From positions 224,007 through 288,006 of the forward strand of contig NZ_BMHK01000002.1 in NCBI RefSeq assembly GCF_014640675.1: DNA of 64,000 bases, given 5' to 3'. Positions within the stretch are counted from its first letter, which is position 1. The number at the start of each line of letters is the position of its first letter. Both the position numbers and the translations under genes were made by a program. The notes under the pieces are model-generated. The model saw nothing but the letters and a program-made list of their open reading frames with translations. It had not been told where the DNA came from and searched no databases. Below are positions 17,101 through 23,299 of this stretch, piece by piece. This stretch comes from Novosphingobium endophyticum. Lineage in GTDB: Bacteria; Pseudomonadota; Alphaproteobacteria; Sphingomonadales; Sphingomonadaceae.

Positions 17101-20006
17101 GAGCCGTTGACCGCTTCGGTGGAGGTTGCCGTCACGTCGCCGGCTGCGACGCCGGTGATCTTGCCCGAGCCACCATCGTTGACGGTGACAGTGCCGAAAG
17201 TCGGCGCATCGGCCATCTCGATGTTGATCGCGCCAGTGATGGGATCGGTGACGGTCCTGATATTGCCGCCCGAATATGTGCCGGCGGTTGTGGCGGCGCC
17301 CCGGATCGCCAGCGTCTGGCCGAGATTGCGATGCACCACGCCTGCGGTCGCGTCGTTGCCGGTAAAATCCATTCCCGTGGTGGTCAGGCCGGAGGTAGCG
17401 GTGGTGAGCTGATCGACGTTCACCGCATCGGTGCCCGCCACGCCCGGCGCGACATTGGCGATCACCATGCTCCCGGCATCAATGCCCGTCGTCGTCACGC
17501 TCGGCCCGCCGGCGATGGTGAGACCGCCAGTGTTCAGCAGCGTGCCGCCCGCCGTGAGGCTGTTGACCGTGATATCGTCGGCAAGGTCGAAGGCCACGTC
17601 ATTGCTGGTGGTGCTCTTCGCAACGACGATGTTGCCGTCGCCATTGTTGAGATCGAGGCTGTTGCCGGTCGCGCTGTCGACCCCGACATTGGTCGCGTTG
17701 GCCCCTTCGGCGGTGATCGACCAGCCCTGCCCAATCGTTTCCACCGCCTGGTTGGTCGCGAAGAGCTGCGATCCGTTGATCGCATCGGTGGAGCCGGCGC
17801 CGATGCGGCCGGCCGCCACGTTGGTGATCGTGCGCTCCGTGCCGAGAGCGCCCACGCTCACCGTCGAGGTGGGCGCGGTACCCGCGAAGGCATAGGCCGT
17901 GCCGTTGATCGTCGTTCCGGTGGTGGCAACAGCGACGTCGGTCGTGCTGCCAGAGCCCAGCGCCACGTCGCCCGCATTGTTGGCGACAGCGGTGTCACCA
18001 AAGGCCACGGCGCCGGCCGCCAGCGCGCTGCTGGTATTGCCGATCGCAACCGAGCCCTGGCCGATCACGGTATTCTGGTAACCGATGCCGACTGCGCCCT
18101 GCGCCGCCGTGCCGGGCGTGCTGATCGCCTGCCCGCCGCCGCCGACCATGTTGGTGTTACCCAGCGCCACCGAGCCGTCGCCGGTGGCGGTATTGTCCTT
18201 GCCCTGCGCGATGGCGCCGTCACCGGTCGCGGTGCTGGGATCGCCGATCGCGACTGCGCCGTCGCCATTGGCGACGTTGCCGGCGCCGATTGCCACGGCC
18301 TTGCCGCCGGTGGCGGTCGTGTTGGTGCCGATGGCGACCGAGTCCGCGGAATTGGCGACCGCATTCGTGCCGGCGGCGATCGCATTCTGGGCGCTCGCGT
18401 TCGCGGTGTCGCCCATGGCCAGCGCGCTCGCCCCGCTTGCCAATGCGCTAACCCCCAGCGCGGTCGAGCGCGCGAGGGTCGCACGGGTGCCATTGCCGAG
18501 CGCTACGGCGGCATCGGCTGTACCCTGGGCACCCGAGCCAATTGCGACCGAGCCAATTGCGCTCGACACAGCAGCATTGCCCAGTGCCAGCGCGAAGTTG
18601 CCCGAAGCGTCTGCGTTGGGGCCGAGCGTTGATGAGCTTATGCCCGACGCACGGGAATTCACTCCGATCGCAACGGCGAACTGGGCCGATGCCACGCTTT
18701 GGCGTCCGATCGCGGTGGCGTCGGCCACGTTTGCCGTCACGTCCGTGCCGATGGCGATGGCGCTCTCGGCGAGAGCACCCGTTCCGGCGCCGGTGCGTCC
18801 GCCCAGATAGATGGCGTTCACGCCGGTGGCTGTTGCTCCAAAGCCAATGGCAGTGCCGTTGGTCTGGCTGGCTTTAGCATTGTGGCCGATCGATGTTGTC
18901 CCGTTGGCAGCGACGCCGATGCCTGCATTGGTTCCGATCGCGACATTGTCGCTGCCCGTAACCAGGCTGCCTGCGGAGGCCGACAGGCTAGCATCGTAGG
19001 CAACGGTGCCATCGCCGGTCCCGAGGGCGATATTGCGCGTCCCCGTAACGCCGGAACCGGCGCCTCGCATCACGCTGGCGATGCCGCCGCCCATTGCCGT
19101 ATTCTGCGCGCCTTGAACGAGCGTGCCGGCAGCAATGCCAACCGCAACGGAGCTGGCATTGCCCGTGGTAGATCCGGCGCCGGCACCCTGGCCCACGGCA
19201 ACGGTGCTTGCACCAATGGCCAAGGCCTGCGCACCGAGTGCGGTCGCGCTGTTCCCCGTCGCCTGGGCGCGGTTGCCAACGGCGGTGGCGGCACTGTCTG
19301 ACGCTATGCTGAGGCGGCCCAGTGCTACAGCGCCCGGGCCTGAGGCTGCGCTCTGAAGCCCGATCGCGATGGCCCATGAGTCGCTTGCTTCTACGTCCGT
19401 GCCGATTGCGATAGCTCCGGCTCCCGTGGCGCCCGTGCCGGGCACCGTGCGCGCGCCGAGATAGATCGAGTTGACCTCCGATGCGGTCGCCCCTACGCCG
19501 ATCCCGATGGCGTTGGTGGCGCTGGCATTGGCGTTGACGCCCTCGGCAATCGAGCCTGATCCGGATGCCGACGCGATGCCGATGGCGATGGAGTTGGGAG
19601 CCGTCGCCGAACCGCCGCCCGCCTGATATTGCGCAAAGGCCGGCGAGGCGACGCCGAAGGCGGCGGCGGCGATCAGTCCGCCGATCACGCTCCTCGAACT
19701 GGCCGAGGCCAGCAGCATCGAGAGGGCGCCGGCATAGAGCAGCGCCTTCTCTGCGCTCAAAGAACCGGGGCCCTGCGTCGCCGCCGAAGCAGCACTCGAA
19801 ATGTCCGAAGACGATACGGAGCCACCGGTTCCGAGCGTTCCAACGCCCAGCCTGTCTCTTTTCATCCCAAGTACCCGGTGCGCCATGCGCAGCACGGCCA
19901 TCAGGCGGCGGCGCTGAGACCAGCTTGCGCCCTCCGCTCCTGCGGTCCAGCTGCCGATGAAGGCGGCATGGCGGGGCCTGTTCGCGACGATCTTAAAGTT
20001 CCTCAC
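14157..20006 (-). CDS. Trimeric autotransporter adhesin (YadA/Hia-like)
   Basis: A 1949-residue type Vc secretion protein that trimerises in the outer membrane and displays a long fibre for adhesion or biofilm formation. Start GTG (complement 20004-20006) has AGGAG eight bases upstream. The signal is very long: the likely cleavage site SPAFA|Q is near residue 125. Residues ~130-700 hold dozens of YadA-head repeats of the AVAIGxxA type; after that come nine neck/connector motifs of the DAVNVxQL or DAINGSQL type, stalk segments with VTTVEGDLTN coils, and a C-terminal four-strand anchor (about 95 residues, with GMVAFGAGTYRGQSAFAVG) ending in the terminal aromatic Phe. BamE-like and Skp-like genes follow on the same strand, 34 bases downstream. 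Confidence 0.93.
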   Translation of the reverse strand: MRNFKIVANRPRHAAFIGSWTAGAEGASWSQRRRLMAVLRMAHRVLGMKRDRLGVGTLGTGGSVSSSDISSAASAATQGPGSLSAEKALLYAGALSMLLASASSRSVIGGLIAAAAFGVASPAFAQYQAGGGSATAPNSIAIGIASASGSGSIAEGVNANASATNAIGIGVGATASEVNSIYLGARTVPGTGATGAGAIAIGTDVEASDSWAIAIGLQSAASGPGAVALGRLSIASDSAATAVGNRAQATGNSATALGAQALAIGASTVAVGQGAGAGSTTGNASSVAVGIAAGTLVQGAQNTAMGGGIASVMRGAGSGVTGTRNIALGTGDGTVAYDASLSASAGSLVTGSDNVAIGTNAGIGVAANGTTSIGHNAKASQTNGTAIGFGATATGVNAIYLGGRTGAGTGALAESAIAIGTDVTANVADATAIGRQSVASAQFAVAIGVNSRASGISSSTLGPNADASGNFALALGNAAVSSAIGSVAIGSGAQGTADAAVALGNGTRATLARSTALGVSALASGASALAMGDTANASAQNAIAAGTNAVANSADSVAIGTNTTATGGKAVAIGAGNVANGDGAVAIGDPSTATGDGAIAQGKDNTATGDGSVALGNTNMVGGGGQAISTPGTAAQGAVGIGYQNTVIGQGSVAIGNTSSALAAGAVAFGDTAVANNAGDVALGSGSTTDVAVATTGTTINGTAYAFAGTAPTSTVSVGALGTERTITNVAAGRIGAGSTDAINGSQLFATNQAVETIGQGWSITAEGANATNVGVDSATGNSLDLNNGDGNIVVAKSTTSNDVAFDLADDITVNSLTAGGTLLNTGGLTIAGGPSVTTTGIDAGSMVIANVAPGVAGTDAVNVDQLTTATSGLTTTGMDFTGNDATAGVVHRNLGQTLAIRGAATTAGTYSGGNIRTVTDPITGAINIEMADAPTFGTVTVNDGGSGKITGVAAGDVTATSTEAVNGSQLNAVQQVASAGWNISAQGSNATNVAPGETIDLSNVDGNITVSKSLASDDVTFELADDITVNSVTAGGTVVDTTGLTIAGGPSVTTGGIDAGNMVITNVAPGAVNGTSTDAINGSQLFATNQQVTQNTTDIASLDGRVTTVEGDLTNLESTVTNINNGAGIKYFHANSTLADSQALGTDSVAIGPNAVANNAGDVALGNGSATSAAVATTGTTIGGTVYAFAGTAPTSTVSVGAAGSERTITNVAAGRLDATSTDAINGSQLFATNTQVTQNTTDIASLDGRVTTVEGDLTNVGDTITNIAGDTSDAYTDANGDGIRYARTNEAGLPETDAFAQGIGSTALGYQAMASADSAVALGRGAQASVDGSLALGAGSVADRALAPASGTIPAGTGFVPFNTSDATLLGSVSVGDATTGSYRQITNVADGTQAQDAVTVRQLQGAISSVTATGTKYFHANSSAGDSLAVGQESVAVGPTTVVNGDNGIGIGNGAIVDQTAPGGTAIGQGAHVSQADGIALGTSSTADGIQSIAIGAGANASFSGSVALGAGATTSVGSRTGYTGYGLAAPQNSAGEVSVGSAGAERQITNLAAGSAPTDAVNVSQLNQVAQNTASGLGGGASYDPTTGAYTGPTYNVGGNTYDNVGDALGAQDTQITGLDNRVTTIEGSVANVDGRVTAVENNVTNLGNSTAAGLGGGSTYDPATGTVTTALNVGGNTYNSVNEALTAVNQTAGAGWNVQANGGPATNVPSNGTLNVTAGTNTVVTLNGNQLQIAMADNPTFTGVVNAGGGLAVGENTTVNMGGNVVQNVGAGAVTAGSTDAVNGSQLYEVQQVAANSIQYDNASRTSVTLNPGGDAAVLHNVAAGVAPTDAVNVAQLNSGIDSAVSRANAYTDTRLAGIEFDLGNARRDSFAGTAGALAAAGMPQAFEPGRGMVAFGAGTYRGQSAFAVGVSRVMDDGKTIIKLGATYDTREHAGANAGVGFQF
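16228..16778. repeat. Near-identical 116-bp repeats within the adhesin gene
   Basis: Positions 16228-16343 and 16663-16778 are nearly identical (about six mismatches by eye), exactly 435 bases apart, so in frame. They encode the stalk coil VTQNTTDIASLDGRVTTVEG and the following connector. Recombination between them would remove 145 residues without a frameshift. A similar pair of less exact copies lies around 16340-16520 and 17780-17960. Confidence 0.8.
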
Positions 20007-20109
20007 GATGTACTCTCCTGATGCAAGCTTGGAGGGCGCGCGGAACGAAGGCACAGGTCTTCCCTGCGCTTCGGGCGCGTTTGTCGATTGTGATCTGGTG
20101 GGTTTGGAA

Positions 20110-20151
20110 GCGGGTCGGGCCAGTTGGAGGGGGGAGGAGGGACCGACCCGC
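20110..20151. other. Inverted repeat between adhesin and upstream gene
   Basis: The arms GCGGGTCGG (20110-20118) and CCGACCCGC (20143-20151) are perfect 9-base complements separated by a purine-rich 24-base loop. It lies between the stop of the secreted protein gene and the adhesin start and could attenuate transcription into the adhesin, or stabilise the upstream transcript. No U-run follows, so it is not a standard terminator. Confidence 0.45.
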
Positions 20152-20158
20152 CCCGGGG

Positions 20159-20761
20159 CTACAGTTGCTGCTGGCCCTGAACGATCGAGATAACCACGCA
20201 GGTTTCGCCGCTCGGGATCGTCAGCACCTGCCCGCCGTTGCCGCCCAGCTGATAGAGCGGGACGCCGGAAAGGTTGCCGATCGGCCTGCTTCCCTCAGGG
20301 AAGTCACGGAGAACCTGGCTACAGCCAGTCTGGAAAGGCACGACGCGGACGAACTGGCCTTCGCATCTGTTGCCCACGGGGGCGGCGGAAACGAGGGCGG
20401 CGGCCTGACCCTTCGCGTCGGGGAGATTATAGGTCATCCCCACCGTCCCCTGTACCGTATGAGCGTCGGGCGCGGCGGGATCGGCTTCGGTTCTCAGCGT
20501 GTAGGTCGAGCCCGCCACAGCGCCGTTGCCGAGCGCGGAGTAAAGGCCCGCGCAGGCATTTGCCCGAAGCTGGCCGGCCTGCTGCGCAAACAGATCGGGC
20601 TTCGCCTCGGACGCCTTCCCCGCCGCGGCCGGCGCAGCCTCCGCGGCGGCGGCCTGCGCCGGCAAGGCCAAGACGAGCGCAAGAATAGTGGCGATCTTGC
20701 CGGCGCGATTTGCGTCGCAGTTCAGGGAAGACGCGCAAGGTCGGTTGAGCGAAATACTCAT
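20159..20761 (-). CDS. Secreted protein of unknown family
   Basis: A 200-residue exported protein. ATG at complement 20759-20761 follows GGGGG about eight bases upstream; a longer frame upstream is open but has no better start. The N-terminus is a basic stretch followed by a hydrophobic segment (KIATILALVLALPAQAAAA), a signal peptide with an unusually long n-region. The mature part has four spread cysteines (NACAGLY, NRCEGQF, TGCSQVL, ETCVVIS) likely forming two disulfides, and ends in a beta-rich segment (GQVLTIPSGETCVV). I do not recognise the family. It precedes the adhesin on the same strand and is divergent from the response-regulator operon, so its function is probably linked to the envelope or adhesin. 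Confidence 0.7.
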   Translation of the reverse strand: MSISLNRPCASSLNCDANRAGKIATILALVLALPAQAAAAEAAPAAAGKASEAKPDLFAQQAGQLRANACAGLYSALGNGAVAGSTYTLRTEADPAAPDAHTVQGTVGMTYNLPDAKGQAAALVSAAPVGNRCEGQFVRVVPFQTGCSQVLRDFPEGSRPIGNLSGVPLYQLGGNGGQVLTIPSGETCVVISIVQGQQQL

Positions 20762-21254
20762 TGTGGATGCCCCCGTATGTATCAAAACGAAATTCCGTTG
20801 GAGATCAGTCATTTCGTTCGAAGCGCATCTTTATGGAGGCAACGCGGACTCCGTCAACGGGCGAATTGTTAAATGTCTATAATCAATAAATTATGACGCT
20901 TTGCTGACGCCGACATCCGGCTAACATAATCCAAAGATTAATGAATTTCTCCCAATAATTAACCATTACTTTTAGCGATTCTTCTACAACCTATGCAGGG
21001 ATTTTTCTTTGGTACACTCCGAAATGGTGGAATCTTCATTCATGATGCAACAGCCGCTCCAGATTAAATGGGTGGCCGTCAGGGGCAATCCGGTCCGGAA
21101 TTGTAAAAAAATGTGAATTCCGGGCATCGTAGCGCCCCCAAACGGGACAATCCTGCTATGGCCCCCTCGCCAAGCTCCTATTCGCGCTGCGTTTTTTCGG
21201 CCGATTCGGAATGGCGTGCGCAGTGTTCCAATTTAGAAGACAGACAGACAAACG
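20762..21254. promoter_or_regulatory. AT-rich divergent regulatory region
   Basis: This 493-base gap separates the leftward adhesin group from the rightward signalling operon. Its core (about 20870-21010) is strikingly AT-rich for this genome, with runs such as TCTATAATCAATAAATTATG and AATAATTAACCATTACTTTT that could hold promoters in both directions. No gene is apparent. A perfect inverted repeat occurs at 21095-21123. Confidence 0.6.
21095..21123. promoter_or_regulatory. Perfect inverted repeat upstream of the response regulator
   Basis: Arms CCGGAATT (21095-21102) and AATTCCGG (21116-21123) flank an A-rich 13-base spacer. It lies about 130 bases before the response-regulator start. It may be an operator for a dimeric regulator, possibly the encoded one, or a weak hairpin; the sequence does not decide. 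Confidence 0.4.
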
Positions 21255-21953
21255 ATGCGAGTCGGCATTCTCGAGGACGATTCGGCGCTGGCGGATCAAC
21301 TCCACACACTGTTGGCAACGGCCGGCCACAACTGTTTCGTGTTCGACAATGGACAAAAGCTGATCGGCTTTCTCTCCCGCGAGACGGTGGACCTGCTCCT
21401 GCTTGACTGGAACATTCCGGACGTTTCGGGCCTCGATGTGATCCGCTGGTCGCGGCAAAGTGCCACGCGCAATCCCCTGATTGTCGTGCTGACCAGCCGG
21501 ACTGCCGAGGAGGACATCGTCACCGCCCTGAGAGCGGGCGCCGACGAATACGTCGTGAAACCGATCCAACCGGCCGCGCTGCTGGCACGTATCGACGCCC
21601 TGTGCCGGCGGGTCTATCCGCAGCCGAACCCGGCCGAGCCGGAGCGTTTCGGCGACTACCTTTTCGACACGCGAACGCAGACCGTTGTCGTGGAAACCGA
21701 GCCGGTGCAGCTCACCGCCAGGGAATTTGCGCTTGCGCTGATGCTGTTCCGCAACCTCAACCGCAGCCTGTCGCGCTCCTATATCTTCGAGGCGCTGTGG
21801 GGCGCCAACCCCGATCTGCAGACACGGACCCTCGACGCCCACATCTCGAAGGTGCGGACGAAACTGGGTCTGCGGGCGAGCAGCGGTTTCAGGCTTGTCC
21901 CCGTCTATGCCCACGGATACCGGCTGGAGGCGATGACCGAGCAAACCGCATGA
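21255..21953 (+). CDS. OmpR/PhoB-type DNA-binding response regulator
   Basis: A 232-residue two-component regulator. The receiver domain (1-120) starts MRVGILEDDSALADQL with the acidic pair, phospho-acceptor Asp51 in LLLLDWNIPDVSG, the switch residue in VVLTSRT and Lys in DEYVVKPI. The C-terminal winged helix (about 135-228) has QLTAREFALALMLF and RTLDAHISKVRTKLG, typical of OmpR-family trans_reg_C. Its TGA overlaps the ATG of the LysM-FecR gene (ATGA), indicating translational coupling. The cognate kinase is encoded two genes downstream. Confidence 0.93.
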   Translation: MRVGILEDDSALADQLHTLLATAGHNCFVFDNGQKLIGFLSRETVDLLLLDWNIPDVSGLDVIRWSRQSATRNPLIVVLTSRTAEEDIVTALRAGADEYVVKPIQPAALLARIDALCRRVYPQPNPAEPERFGDYLFDTRTQTVVVETEPVQLTAREFALALMLFRNLNRSLSRSYIFEALWGANPDLQTRTLDAHISKVRTKLGLRASSGFRLVPVYAHGYRLEAMTEQTA

Positions 21954-23299
21954 TTCTCAAGGGGATGGTAGCCGCAGTCGCGGCGCTGCTGTTGCTGCCG
22001 TCAATCGGTGCCGCTGCATCCCCGCGCGCTGCCCCGGCCGCAGTTCCCACCGATCCGGTGCTTTACACCACGCGGGCCGGCGACAATCTCTACACCCTGG
22101 CCCGCCGCTATTTCACCCGCATCGAGGACTATGTCCGCGTGCAGCGCCTGAACCACGTAAGCGATCCCTACCGGCTACCCGTCGGGCGCGTTCTGCGAAT
22201 TCCCCGCGCCCTGCTGCGCTTTGAGCCGCTCACCGCCACCGTGATCGCGCATCGCGGCCCGGTGGCGATCCGGAGCGGCGGTCAGGTCCGCGCCGTCAAG
22301 GCGGGCAGCACGGTGCGGGAAGGCGACCAAATCGTCACGGCCAACAACGCATTTGTCTCGCTGCGCCTGCCGGACAGTTCCGTCGTCTCGCTGCCTTCGC
22401 AAAGCCAGGTGGGCGTGCGCCGGCTGCGCCGAATTCTGCTGACCGGCGGGATCGAACGCCTTTTCGCGCTTGAGCGCGGGCGAGCGCGGGCGATCGTCAC
22501 GCCCGCCGCAAATGATGATGACAGTTTTCGCGTTTCGACACCCGTCGCCGTGTCGGCGGTGCGCGGAACGGAATTCCGTGCGCGCTATGACGAGGAAGCT
22601 GCCCGCGCGGCGACTGAAGTGCTTGAAGGCCGGGTCTCGGTGGCTGTCGAGGGAGCGGAACAGAAGGCCCTCACCGTGGCGGCGGGTTTCGGCACGGTAG
22701 CCACGGCGAGCGGCACGGCCGATGCCATCGCGCTCCTCCCGTCGCCAGCCCTGCAACGGCCCGGCCGCGTTCAGGACGAATCCGAGCTGGCCTTCGAGGT
22801 CACTCCCCTCCGCGATGCCGCTGCCTATCGCGTGCAGGTGGCGAGCGACGCCGGTTTTCTGGACGTGATCTCGGAAGCAACCACGCCGGGAGAGAGCATC
22901 ACGCTGCCCTCGATTCCCGATGGCACCTGGTTCGTCCGGACAACCGCGATCGGCGACGCCGGAATCGAGGGCCTGCCCGCCACCTACGGCTTCGAGCGCC
23001 GATTGCAACGCATCGAAACCGCGCTCGAGCGGCGACGGGCCGGGCGCTACCGCGAGTATCTTTTCCGCTGGATCGTGGAGGGCTCTGGCACTCGCCGGTA
23101 TCGGTTCCAGCTCATGAAGGATCGGCCCGACGCCGCGCCCATGGTCGACGAGGTCGGCCTCGTCGCCGACCGCTTCGTTATAACCGATCTGCCGCCGGGT
23201 ACCTACTACTGGCGCGTGATGTCGATCCAGTTCGCGGATGGCGGCGCCTTTTCGAAATGGTCGCCCATCGAGCGGCTGACGATCTCGCGCGACGAATGA
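21950..23299 (+). CDS. Periplasmic LysM-FecR domain protein
   Basis: A 449-residue exported protein. A signal peptide (about 1-24, ending GAAASPRA) is followed by a LysM domain (about 38-85, YTTRAGDNLYTLARRYF ... NHVSDPYRLPVGRVLRIP), which binds glycan chains of peptidoglycan, and a FecR domain (about 90-250, VREGDQIVTANNAFVSLRLP ... TPVAVSAVRGTEFRARYD ... VLEGRVSV). The C-terminal part (270-449) has repeated beta-sandwich patterns (AAAYRVQVASDAGF, DGTWFVRTTAIG, GTYYWRVMSI) resembling Fn3-like modules. No sigma-factor partner is near, unlike classical FecR. The ATGs overlap the genes on both sides, so it is likely an envelope sensor feeding the CHASE2 kinase. Confidence 0.88.
   Translation: MILKGMVAAVAALLLLPSIGAAASPRAAPAAVPTDPVLYTTRAGDNLYTLARRYFTRIEDYVRVQRLNHVSDPYRLPVGRVLRIPRALLRFEPLTATVIAHRGPVAIRSGGQVRAVKAGSTVREGDQIVTANNAFVSLRLPDSSVVSLPSQSQVGVRRLRRILLTGGIERLFALERGRARAIVTPAANDDDSFRVSTPVAVSAVRGTEFRARYDEEAARAATEVLEGRVSVAVEGAEQKALTVAAGFGTVATASGTADAIALLPSPALQRPGRVQDESELAFEVTPLRDAAAYRVQVASDAGFLDVISEATTPGESITLPSIPDGTWFVRTTAIGDAGIEGLPATYGFERRLQRIETALERRRAGRYREYLFRWIVEGSGTRRYRFQLMKDRPDAAPMVDEVGLVADRFVITDLPPGTYYWRVMSIQFADGGAFSKWSPIERLTISRDE

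Noticed and set aside
14148..18632. 1494-codon plus-strand frame opposite the adhesin
   Set aside because: It mirrors the repetitive adhesin coding sequence, is Arg/Gly/Ala/Asp-rich and matches no family. The minus-strand frame has clear YadA head, neck and anchor motifs.
14600..19600. Short periodic repeats that could suggest a CRISPR array
   Set aside because: The repeats are in-frame YadA head and neck coding motifs with varied spacing and no unique spacers; no cas genes are present.
20925..20985. TTAA half-sites considered as CtrA boxes in the adhesin/regulator gap
   Set aside because: Spacing between TTAA motifs is 17 bases rather than 7, and the region is simply AT-rich.
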